Part shown: positions 33,220 through 46,672 of the stretch, piece after piece
Layout of the letters: each line of letters starts with the position of its first letter
Numbering within the stretch: position 1 is the stretch's first letter
Assembly (NCBI GenBank): GCA_036245805.1
Contig: BTRK01000004.1
Span: 29,001,541 to 29,065,540, forward strand
Source of the DNA: Pristionchus mayeri
Lineage: Eukaryota > Nematoda > Chromadorea > Rhabditida > Neodiplogasteridae
Reading direction: 5' to 3'
Length of the DNA stretch: 64,000 bases
Notes under the pieces: model-generated
Told to the model about the DNA's origin: nothing
Database searches by the model: none
What the model saw: the letters and a program-made list of their open reading frames with translations, nothing else
Program-made: the position numbers and the translations under genes

Positions 33220-35983
33220 TCTCTTCAAATTCTAAATAATGTTATTTTTCTTTCGAATCGATAAACCCACTGATGCCACATCGATGAAGTACACATTCAA
33301 CCACTAATTGGACCTTCATTAATCAGCCAGAGGGAAATGATACTCCCCCCTCCCCCTCTCTCCTTCGTCCTAGACTCTCTAATTCACGTGTTCTCTCCCT
33401 CTCTCTCTCTCCTCGATTGAGTGCATGCAATGTGCAGTGTTAGGGAGAAGAGGTGCGAAATCAGTGTGATTGATGGGATGGAACTGCAGGAAGGAAAGAT
33501 ACACTAAGTCCCCTTCTTTCCATCCGATTCGCAACTACTCGCAATCAACTTTTCTTCACGCATCCACTGATCTATTCTGGTCTCCGTTGATACTCCTCCT
33601 CATTCCAAAAGTGCTTCTTCGCGAGCTGAGAGTGTATCAAAACAGGGCTGATCGAGGGGCGAAAACAGATCACCCTGTCCCCTCCTCTCGTTGTTGATCG
33701 GGCGGGCCTGAAATATCCCCATCCTTCCCTCATCTATCTATTCCTTCTCTTGAACACTTCCCCCATTTGTTTTCCATTCATCTTCCGAGAGAGATCAGTG
33801 TGAGCATTTCTCGCCCCTCTATTTATTAGTCGGAGGTCATTAGAAGAGCGTGCCTGACGGCACTATCTAATATGACGTCATGCCGCCTTGGATATATCAA
33901 ATGCTGCATGACGCCATAGTTCTCATTCGACATAGTGCCGTGCCTGACCCATCCAGTTCTTCTATCCATCCTCGACCATCATCCCATCTCTCATAACGAT
34001 TCCCTTCTTCCATTAGTTTCGATTCTCTCCCGATCATCAATGGCTCCTTCCTTCAGCATTCCCCCTCCCCCCCCCCCCCTCCTCACTCCCCTCTCCCTCT
34101 CCTCTCCCATCACTACACTCAACTTTTCCACGTCCCTCAGTCAGCAATGATTAATGAACTCCTGCTCCTTCCGCCCCAATCATCCTCATCATCAATTGGC
34201 ACTGGACTAGGCCTACCGTAATCCAATCGCTCCGTTCAGGGTCCTTTCTATTTTCCGGGTTTCGCATTTCGATGGAGAGGGGTCTTCATCTCTCGTTTCC
34301 TCTTTCATGATCACATCTCGTCGTCATTTCCACTCTTTTTTTCGCTGCTCTTTTCCTTCTCCGAAATGAGTTGAGATTCTCCTCCTTCTGTCAATCAATC
34401 ATTTTCCTCGAGAGAAGAAGCTATATTCGACAGAGCATCCCATGATCTAGCACCCAGAGGTATCTCTTGCAAAACTGCACTCTAGTCGCACTGAGTTCTA
34501 CAGTTATCCCAAAATATCCCACCTGATCTTTGACCTCTGGCCTTGTTGTGCCCTGATCCCTTTCGACTCTCGAGACAAATCTCGACGGATATCTCTTTCG
34601 TTGGCACAACTTGGTCAGGTGTTCATCCATCCATCAGAGTCCCTCCCATCTTCTTCTTCTTCTTCCCTTCATCCAGTGTTTATTCCGCCCAGACAACTAA
34701 TGGGCTAACATCCACTCTCATTCGAGTCAGAGGGCGATTGAGAGAGCAACCACCGCTTCGGCTACTTCAATCACTACGTCTAATTACCTGCTATGTTCCT
34801 CCTTGAATTGCAAAATGATAGCTTAGTAGAAATGGCATTTTCATTCTTCAATGTGTCTCCACATCTTCTGGTTCCGATCCATCGGAGCAGTTAGATTTCG
34901 AGAACAGATAATTCCCAGATTCTTCTAATCTTCGAAATCTACTAAACTACTCAGGAACGGTATTCGAAGATTATTTGCCATCTCCCTTGTGAAATGTGAT
35001 CACATTATTCACCTTAGTTGGATCAGCTCAGTTCTCGATTTTTTTATGTATTTTTTCAATTCAAATCGCCTCTCCCTTGTGATGGTAACTGCGTATCTCA
35101 TGAGAGTATTCATCCCATCCCATTCTCACTCCTCTTCCCATCACGAAGTGCCGATTTGAAGAGGGCTCTGCAGATTGCGTTGCATTGTAATCGGCCACTC
35201 CCTGAGGACACTCTCCTCATATCCCACACTCTCTCATCTCTCTCTCCCCTCTGCATCCTCTCAATATCCCCTGCTCTCTCGTCTTCTCCTGCCCTCTCTC
35301 CGTGATCTTTGAGGGGAGGGAATAATAGGGATGGCTTTTTGACCCACAACTGCTCTTCCTCACTCGTGGTTCGAATATCTTTCACATGATCCTCTTATTC
35401 ACAATGTTTATCCATTTTGAAAAATATGAGACCGGTAAATACTAGTGATAACTCAATGAAATCATCGTATGTTTTTGGTTCCTCTAATCCTCTCCATATC
35501 GGTTCCACATGCCACGAAAGGCGTCAGCAAACGGAACTCGCGCTATTTTGATCTAAATAAGCATGCGATTCTGTGGTTTTTCCTCACTCTCCTTCGTCAT
35601 CGATGGAATGAGTAGATAAGGAGATTCGCAACTCAGGGGCAGTAGCCAATAAATCCTGACGCGAGTTCACAAAAAGAGGCGGAGAATGGGGTGAAGAAGT
35701 GTGACACCGCTGGCCTTCCCTCTCTGTTTTTATAGACATTCCTACTGGGTCTCCCTTACGCACTTCGAAATGGTTCGAACTCGAGTTAGGATGAAAGAGG
35801 AAACATCCTCAACTCGCAGCCGTTAGCAGTCGAAAAAGAGGGTCATTCATTCTTACCCCATCTCTCTCTGGCACATCCTCAAGTGGCTTCCACCCTCCAA
35901 GAGTTATTTCTTTCTCAGTTTCATGCCGTATGTTCTTCATTCCTTCCATCGCTCCTCTCCCTTTGATCCCTCCTTTCCTCAGG
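33220..35983. other. Long region without a supported gene (2.8 kb)
   Basis: Pyrimidine-rich, low-complexity DNA; ORFs here are short and dominated by Ser, Pro and Leu. It may hold upstream exons or regulatory DNA for the PDZRN-like gene that starts at 35984, but none can be supported. It contains a CRE-like TGACGTCA at 33873-33880, a hairpin at 33857-33941 and a C run at 34067-34078. Confidence 0.45.
33857..33941. other. Two-part hairpin containing a CRE-like palindrome
   Basis: ACGGCACTAT (33857-33866) pairs with ATAGTGCCGT (33932-33941), and inside it TGACGTCATG pairs with CATGACGCCA with one mismatch. The direct repeat GTGCCTGAC flanks it on both sides. The internal loops are too asymmetric for a typical microRNA precursor. 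It could be a small decayed transposon. Confidence 0.4.
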
Positions 35984-38859
35984 ATGCATTCCTCTCTCTA
36001 CGCCAGTAGCAGTTGCAGCCAGCCACGACCCTCTTTGCAGCTAGAGCAGCAGCCAAGAGGAGTCACCGCAGAGATGACCGAGAAACTAGACTTCCTCCAT
36101 CGGTACCCCCATCCAATCCTCCTTGATCTTTGATCTTTCGTCTGCAGTGAAATGGCCAATCTGCGGATGGAGTGCGATCGACTCATCAGCAAGCATGAAA
36201 TCGTCAAGCAGAGTCTAAACCAGGTGCAGTTTGACCTTTGATCGTTGTGAGATTAGTTCTTATAGTCTGGCACGGCATTCGACACTCCCTCATCAGCCTA
36301 CAACACGGGTGGAGAAAGTTGCCGGTCGCTAACTCCTGAGGGGCTGAACTGCGTCGAGTGCGTATCACGCAGTATAACAAACTCTCTTAACTTTTCCTGC
36401 ACGTCTCTGGTAGTATAGTGGTTAGTATCCGCGCCTGTCACGTGCGAGACCCGGGTTCAATTCCCGGCCAGAGAGAATATTTTGCCCTCCTTTGAGGTTC
36501 TGTCTTCTCTTGTCCTCGGCCATTTTCTAATCCGGCGTGTGTAGAGAGCGCCCCTTCCTCAAGATCTCTCCTTTCCCTTTTAACTTCGAAATCATACTTC
36601 ACAGGATCATTTCTGTAGTATGTATTTCGCATGATCCCTCACTCTGCTTTGAACAGGCAACCGCGGTGATTGGGAAAAGAGCGAAGCGCAAGCGGGAAAA
36701 TGCCTTCGGGCTTGAGGACCGCGGACGCCGGAAGCTCACTTTTGGTGGCCTGCGCCTCGCTCATCTGAGCGGTATTATTATTTATGAAAGAGGGGATCAA
36801 CGCGCAGGCACAAAGATGAGAAATGTCTTCAGATGCCAATCTTGCATCACTATTGCTCAACAACCAACCTGTCTTCCTCCTCCGTTCAAAGTGACTTCTC
36901 CTCTACAGCAGAAGAAACGCTTCGGAGAGCAACCGAGAGATGTGAGCTGAGACTCGAAGAGATCATACAAATTCATAATTCAGCGTTGCTCTCTGATCTA
37001 CCACAATACCTCTGCTTCCTACCATCCCTCGATGCACGATTCCTCTGACTACACGAGGAATGGATTCGATCGATCGATCAACGACGACGTCATCTACGGG
37101 TCTTCTATGCTGCAGATGACATCTCCGCCTTCTCCTCGCACGCAGGTGCTCTAGCTAGGCTAGCCTCTATTCACAATCCCCGTTCAGAGATCATCCCATC
37201 ACTTCTCTCCCAATTCCCTTCGCATGCCCTCCAGTTCTCCAATCCGACGTAGTCAGCAGTTGCAGCCTCTGCAGCAGTCAGCAGCAGGGCCGAGCTGTCC
37301 TGCCAGTCCGCAGCCCCTGAGGAGGGCAACTCAGCTGGAGATGCAGAGGATGCAGCAGATGCAGCCACAGCGACTGCATCGGAGTAAAGGGATGGAGTCG
37401 CCCATCCCTCCCTCGCCCGATCTCATCTATCGGAATGGAGCAGCAGCGATGATGGTGAGGGGCGACACGCCTCGTCCTTCCCCTGCTCCCGAATCCGCGC
37501 CTTCCGGAGAGGCGGCGGCGCTTGCGGAGCGGCTTCGCGCATATCAAGCGCCACCCTCTCCGGCAATGACGCGCCAGCCTCCACCAGTTTTTGTCACTCC
37601 GGTCCCGCCGTCTCGTGTGAAGAAGAAAAGGAGTTACTCGCTCATAAAGTTGCTCAGGTGAGACAACGTAGTCATGCCTACTGTACTTCTCTCATTCAGT
37701 CGTTCATCCGTCACTGCTCAAAAACCGCATACACCACATCCAGAGACACTCTTCCTGTTCGAACGACCAGTCGATCATTTCGATCTGCAATGTGGAAGAA
37801 GCGAAGAGGACGATGCCACGCTCACTAGGGTATACTGTACTCTGAAGTAATATTCAATAATCGTCTTTCCGCTCAGGACCGAGAAGGATCGACTACGGTA
37901 GTCGAGCCAACAGTCATCGGCTGCAGTACTCGAACACTCAATGGCAACGACGTGCAGTACAAGTGGAAGGTATACTGTAGATTGGTCGAACGATCTACAT
38001 GGATCTACTTTCAAGGTCAAACGGCGCTGCGACGGCTCTCGTTATGTAGTGAAGAGGCCTGTTCGATCTCAGGTATATCGTCCCTTCTACTCAGATTCTC
38101 CTTGACCAAACGACTTTCAGGTTCTGAAAAAGCGCGAAGCACAATTGTTACGCGAGCGTCCTGGCATAACAACAGATGACGATGCTCTCAGTGGTATCAA
38201 GGTACGGTAGTGAAATATTGATTAGGCAAACTAGATTGATACGTCTCAAACTGATCCCCTGGAGAGCGAATAATATCTCTGCATTTCTCTCACTCGACCC
38301 AGATGATACTCATGGAAGAGACAACTTTCACTCTTTACTCGCACTATCAACTCGTCTATCAGTAACAGATCTAATTAGTGAAAGTCGATTTCATCCGATC
38401 TTATCATGATCACTGATTGAATTTGCGAAGCTATCTCTGGTATCTGATCTTTGATCTCTTCAGCTCGGTCAGTTCATTCCTCGGGATGATCGGAAGCGAG
38501 TGCTTGAGAGGGAGAAGGCCAAGAAGAGAAGGAGACAGCAGAGAGTGCTGTTGGCTGCAGAGACTGCCAATACAGAACAGGTAGAGAACACCCAGAGAGT
38601 GGAAGGGAGCAGGAAAGTTAGAAGTCGATTGAATACAGTATCCTTCCAGCCCATCATCTCGTTGTCTCAATTGAAACAGCACCGGAAGCAGGCCGACATG
38701 CTTCTGGATGACTTCTCCACCACTCGAGAATGGTTGAGGTACCAGAGGATTAGTGTGACAAAGTAATGATCTCCTTTGCAGTCAGCGAAATCGTCTCGAA
38801 CCTTCGACTTCCACCATTCGTCGTCCCTCCTCCCGCATTCCAACCGTTACCACTGTCTA
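35984..38859 (+). CDS. PDZRN3/PDZRN4-like protein (C-terminal region only)
   Basis: The start at 35984 (MHSSLYASSSC) follows an acceptor-like tttcctcag. Early exons give a predicted coiled coil (MTEKLDFLHR, EMANLRMECDRLISKHEIVKQSLNQ). A middle Gln/Pro-rich, disordered part spans 37230-37660. The last exons match the conserved C-terminal part of PDZRN3/4 and PDZD4 proteins: VQYKWKVKRRCDGSRYVVKRPVRSQ, here split by an intron after WK; ITTDDDALSGIKLGQF; DRKRVLEREKAKKRRRQQR; LSQLKQHRKQADMLLDDF; and a C-terminal PTVTTV, stop 38857-38859. TTV is a class I PDZ ligand, as I recall from the vertebrate proteins. The RING and PDZ domains of the vertebrate family are not seen upstream in this window, so either they are absent or lie in exons I cannot detect. 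Intron 2 carries a tRNA-Asp. Confidence 0.65.
36404..36475 (+). tRNA. tRNA-Asp(GTC), in an intron of the PDZRN-like gene
   Basis: Complete cloverleaf: acceptor TCTCTGG/CCAGAGA, D arm with AGTATAGTGGTTAGTAT, anticodon arm CGCGC-CTGTCAC-GTGCG (anticodon GUC), T arm CCGGGTTCAATTCCCGG, discriminator G. Same strand as the host gene. Confidence 0.96.
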
Positions 38860-39556
38860 GTCATTCAATCTTGTAACATTCATCCCCGTTGCCATGTCGA
38901 CTCCATACGAGATAGATAAATAGTTTTCTTTATAGATCGATCTGAATTAACAACAAACATTTACATTAGCGCGGGAAGAATGCAGGAGAGAGGGCCAAGA
39001 GGAAAGCACTTGGGTCAACTCGACTATATTAAAGGAGAGGGGGGATCGGGACCACTAACCTCGCCTAAACCGAGAACTAGTAGTCGTGACCATTTCGTTT
39101 GAGAGCTGTGGGGAGGGGAGAGCATAGGCAAAACAACCTCGGGTGTAAAACAATGCTACGTCTCTCAAGTGCACAATATAAATCTACTACGGGCTACATC
39201 AAGTCTCCATGGGAAAAGAAAAGGTACAATAAATAATTTATATGTTTAGGATCTAGGACAGTCCGATGTGCGGCTCGAGCTCAGTACAAGATTGGTCATA
39301 CCCACGTCGAAAATAGATAGGAAGACTACGCTTCAAATTACGGAGTGCAAATAGGAAAAAAAAGAACGAGAGGCTACGTATGAAACAACATCGAGAGGGC
39401 GATATCAAACGAGGAAATAAATTACATTTTGGGAAGGGGTATTGGGAGGGGAGGAAGGGGCAAATTGGCTCTCGACTACTCGACGCAGCGAGTGGGCGGA
39501 GCTTGGCTCCGCACAAGCAATCAGTCCCGACCCAACCGACCAATCGACGAGTCAAC
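38860..39556. other. Intergenic region between convergent genes
   Basis: Holds the 3' ends of the PDZRN-like gene and sec-61. No gene is supported. It contains a GTGGGCGGAGC word at 39492-39502. Confidence 0.45.
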
Positions 39557-42223
<2,667 letters not shown>

Positions 42224-42985
42224 GGCTGGTGTAACCGACGATCGGGCCGAGTGGATTGAAGAAAATGAGGACAGAAACAGAAACTTCCAGTCACGAAAGC
42301 TCTCCTCCGACAAGGAAGGTTGGCGCGCGTCGTCTCGCGTCCACCTCCAACTCAAATACAGTAACCCGCAACTGCTTTATTCACGTTTGACTCGATTCAT
42401 TCAAATTATCGATACATCATATGTTTTATATGTCATTCGATTCAAAATCAAATGGTGAAAAATAATCTTAAAAGTAAAATTATCGTAAATCTAAAGTTTA
42501 AGTAATAAATAGTTAAGAAGTACTTAGAACTGCAAGGTCTTGCACCGAAAATGTTCAGCAAAATTCGATATCATTAAAATTTCGATTTTATTAAATTGCA
42601 TTCAATTTTATACTGTTTATATTGCTTCCGCCGTCCAAAACTTTATTAATTGAATAAAAGAACTTACTAAATTCGTATAAAATTTAAAATATACAAATAT
42701 TATTTGATTTTACAAACTCTTGAGTGGAAAACCCTTACCCTGCAATACAGTATGAAGAGACTCGGGGCTTTCGCAAAAGTGAATTTTCTTTATTTCTCTT
42801 TTTTTTGGCTTTTCTTCACGTTGTATAGTATGATTTTGTAATTCTTTATTCAAATATGACGCTGTTTTCATCTCTGCTCGTTTTTTTAGTATATATTCTT
42901 CAGATTTATGATTTTTGCGTACTTTTTTCTGCGTTTCTCTGGTGTTCTTAAAATTGATTTTCCAGGTGATAAACGCACGACAGCC
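42224..42985. promoter_or_regulatory. Divergent region between sec-61 and rps-18
   Basis: AT-rich 762-bp spacer expected to contain both promoters. A tttccag acceptor ends at 42964, 21 bases before the rps-18 start codon. ORFs here (for example 42710-43027 minus) are AT-rich and Lys-biased and look incidental. Confidence 0.45.
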
Positions 42986-43909
42986 ATGTCGTCCCTCATC
43001 ATGCCCGAGAAGTTCCAGCACATTCATCGTGTGATGAACACCAACATCGATGGAAACAAGATGATCCCCTTCGCCCTCACCGCCATCAAGGTTTGCGCAT
43101 TACTGTAATCGTCAATTGTGTTCAGTTTGACCAGTTTTTTTCGAAATTCATAGTGAGGCTCACGATTTTGTTGTTGATTTTCCTCAAGCGTTAATTTTAT
43201 GGCAGATAATTGTAAAACCTTATGGTATTTTAGTCTATATGAGCAACAGGTTCACATATATGGTTTTGAAACAATCAAAATTGATTTTCAATATGCAATG
43301 AAACATTATGCTTGTTCAAAATGAGCAATTTGTCTAGGATATTTACATCATTCTTTGAAATATATATGCACCCGTAGATTCGTGAAAATGCTATGGTTCA
43401 GTAGTTAAACCTATTCTTTGTAGGGAGTCGGCCGTCGTTTCGCCTTTGTCTGCTGCCGCAAGGCCGACATTGACGTCACCAGACGCGCTGGAGAGCTCTC
43501 CGAGGAGGAGGTCGAGAAGATCACCACCGTCATGCAGAACCCCACCCAGTACAAGATCCCGGACTGGTTCCTCAACAGACAGAGAGACTACAAGGACGGA
43601 AAGACCACCCAGGTGTGTAGTATATTAATAAAATCGGATTTTATTAATGTTCTATTCGTCCGATCGGGTGACTTGGAAAAGTCATTGTGAAAACAGTACT
43701 TGTATTTGATGGGGTTATGAGCGACAACTTTCTAGGTTCTCTCCACCGGAATCGACAACAAGTGGCGTGAGGATCTCGAGCGTCTCAAGAAGATCCGTCT
43801 CCACAGAGGTCTCCGTCACTACTGGGGACTCCGTGTGCGTGGACAGCACACCAAGACCACTGGCCGCAAGGGACGCACTGTCGGAGTGTCCAAGAAGAAG
43901 GGAGGATAA
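42986..43909 (+). CDS. rps-18: Ribosomal protein S18 (uS13), cytosolic
   Basis: Small-subunit protein near the head of the 40S ribosome. Three exons, 42986-43090, 43424-43612, 43736-43909, give about 155 residues (animal S18 about 152). Sequence is family-typical: [73 protein letters not shown], then [20 protein letters not shown] and the basic end [17 protein letters not shown]. Exon 3 and its 3' flank are duplicated at 51272-51693. Confidence 0.96.
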
Positions 43910-44308
43910 AAGTGCAGGCATGGGAAGCAGCAGGTTGCTGCTTCTCCTTGTTTCTTTCTGCTTTGTTGTGTTTCACGATTGGCAGGAACTATAAATTGTT
44001 ATCTCTTAACCAGACTTGTTGAGTACGCATTGGAAAGGGACACATGGGACAGGACACACATATTTAAAGCATTTAAATGAAGACGATTATATGACTGCTC
44101 AGAATGGGTTGATAGTTTCTGATATTCAGTTGCTCAAGGATCTCGTTCGAATTGTTGGAATTTGTTCTCAGTCCCGGGGTTAGGGTTGTGATTTCGCGAA
44201 GTCTGCAGTGGTGGACTCGCAGACATACCCTGAAACGAATTCAAGCGGCCAAGCACTGCTCGCCCATGACTTCGTGCTAAATGTCTACGCCACACCCAAT
44301 ATCGGCAC

Positions 44309-44860
44309 ATCTTCAGTATGTTGTACCAGAATGAGAGAGGTAGGAATGAGGAGGAGGTATGACGGTATAGCTGGTGAGTACTAGGGCGGCAAGAACGGAT
44401 CACGGGTTGACCTTTTGACCCTCTAAAACGGGTCAGATACGGCTCGGTCAGACCCGTAGGATACGGGTCAGACAAGGGTCAAGGGTGAGAGCGAGAAAGG
44501 AAGAGCAAGAGCGAGAGAGTGCGGAAAATGGAGAGAGCGCCGAGAGACGAGTCTCCCGGCGCTCTCTCCTTTTACCGCACTCTCTCGCTCTTGCTCTTCC
44601 TTTCGTGAGGGAGTGAGAGCCGCTTCTAACCCGAAATTACGGGTCAGAAACGGGTCAGGGTCATAAAATCGGGTGACCCGGCGGAATGGTGAATAGCGCG
44701 GGTCACCCGTGACCCGTTCTTGCCGCCCTAGTGAGTACCATACGTTAAGAAGTTAGTAGTTTTCGCAAAAAATTTTCGACCATCACCTACACTATCCTTT
44801 CATACCTAGTCCTCATTCCTACTCCTCTCATTCTGCTACAACATACTGAAGAAGTATCCT
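44309..44860. repeat. Imperfect palindrome hosting a MITE
   Basis: About 62 bp at 44309-44370 (CATCTTCAGTATGTTGTACC...) recur inverted at 44799-44860 with roughly 85 percent identity by eye. The hAT-like MITE sits between the arms, so it appears to have inserted into an older fold-back. Confidence 0.6.
44382..44730. mobile_element. hAT-like MITE near rps-18
   Basis: A 349-bp element with termini TAGGGCGGCAAGAACGG and the inverted CCGTTCTTGCCGCCCTA, flanked by an exact 8-bp duplication GTGAGTAC (44374-44381 and 44731-44738). The interior is itself a hairpin: a run of GAGCGAGAAAGGAAGAGCAA type pairs with its inverse around 44545. There is no coding capacity. Termini and TSD length fit the hAT superfamily; it is a different family from the element at 10299. 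Confidence 0.9.
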
Positions 44861-45100
44861 ACTGAAGATGTCTTGGCAGTAAGTGCACATAGGCTATGGT
44901 GGAGTGGGAATGAGGATCCATGCGCTTAGAGCGATCCAGATCTCCTCCACAGTACAAAGCTTAGCTTACTGGTATACGGCACCATTCAATTATCCAGAAA
45001 TATCCAAGTAACTCAATTGTCTGATGTGGATATGTAAGTGATTAAGCAGGAGCTACAGTAATCCACTGAACGGTAGTCGCATGGAACGCAGCCACTTACC

Positions 45101-45336
45101 CCTGTCGGGTGCACGTGAGTCGCTCTCATATTAGCAGACATTGGCCTGTCTAGGTACCGTTCCCCCACTGACCAGTTTTTCGGTTATTTGCCACAATATT
45201 TCGCCTTGCTACTGTCGGGTGCACCCTGTCGGGTGCACGTGAGTCGCTCTCATATTAGCAGACATTGGCCTGTCTAGGTACCGTTCCCCCACTGACCAGT
45301 TTTTCGGTTATTTGCCACAATATTTCGCCTTGCTAC
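45101..45336. repeat. 124-bp tandem repeat, about 1.9 copies
   Basis: The block starting CCTGTCGGGTGCACGTGAGT at 45101 restarts at 45225 and runs to 45336. Where both copies exist I see no mismatch, so the duplication looks recent. No ORF or RNA fold is recognised. Confidence 0.9.
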
Positions 45337-46672
45337 CATAGTGCCTCATCCCTTCGACAACCCACCTGGATGCCTTACTAATCGACGTGACACAGGACCG
45401 CCTAACGTTGCTCAGTTTCCCACGATAACTTTTGTCCATGCACACTAATTTGAAATTCGGAGTATGGTGCACAAATCCTTTAAAATTTAGAAGAAAATCG
45501 TTGCATGATCATGATCAAAATGAAGAATTATATTGTTCCTTCTAGAGACACATTTGGTGATTTGGTGTCATCAATATCGATGAATCAGGGGCCGTTCCTT
45601 GAGGTAGTCAGTGCTAGCGACTTATGGGTCGATTGGCTGGAGATCTTCGATATATCAGGCCACTCACGAGAGAATCGGGACAATGAGTTGACATTAAAAA
45701 TAAAAATATTTAATTTTACTTGATTTTTAGTTTGTGCGTTGGTAGTAGAATATATTCCCACATCGATTCCAACCAATTCGCTTTCGCAGCTGCAGCAGGC
45801 TGCTGCAAAGTTGGGCGGAAGGTCATTGGCTTTGGGGTTTTCCGCATGTAAAAGTGGTGGTTTTTGTTTACCAAAGTGTTTTTATGATCAAAATAAGCAT
45901 TTTGGCTCACTTTGTTCATTTCTCACTTTTGCGACCCTTGCAGCAGACGCATGGGGGACAGCTTTTTAATTTACCGTGGTGACATACATTTTTTCCTTCT
46001 CTCCAAACTTTACCAGTTTGTAGAGCTTGAAAAATTCTGCATATACCCTATTTTTTGTAGATTTTATCTCGGGAGTCCTGATAGTCTACCAGATCGACGA
46101 AACTCTCGTAATGGGCTGCACGGTTCACCCTTCGTGAAGTTAAACTCGAAAGGTCGCAGGTTCGAGTCCCGGCGGAGGAAAAATTGTCATTTGCAATTGG
46201 TTTTATTTATTTTTTTTATTTATCGTACACCACGTAGGTGCTTCATCAGTTACAGAAATGTGCGAGAATGAGAGGGGATAGCGAGATAAGAGAAGAGAAG
46301 AAAAGAAACGTATGGGGGAGAGGCGTGGGGGGGGGGGGGGGCAGGAGACGATCACTTCCGATTTGAGTCGAGCGAGAGAGATATTCGAGGGGAGGGGGCC
46401 TCGAGAGCTGGAGAGTGGCCGCTATCCAATATATATCTTATTGGAGTCTTGGTTGACTTGAGATCGGAAAATGTCGAACTGGCGGAAGAGAAGATGGAAG
46501 GGGTGGAGGGAGGGGAAAGAGAGCTAAAGATTTCTAATTTCAATAGCAAGGGTATGTAGTAGATTAGGGGAATTTAACAAGTGGAGCTTAACAGTGTCGA
46601 CAGATAAAAGGGGGTCACATATCAGGTGTAATTTATTGAGAAAGCGAGATGTTCTGTGGGCGAAAGAGGATC

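Noticed and set aside
33857..33941. microRNA precursor
   Set aside because: The stem is split by strongly asymmetric internal loops and lacks a 22-bp duplex.
42710..43027. Minus-strand ORF over the rps-18 start
   Set aside because: AT-rich, Lys-biased translation overlapping the conserved rps-18 first exon in antisense.
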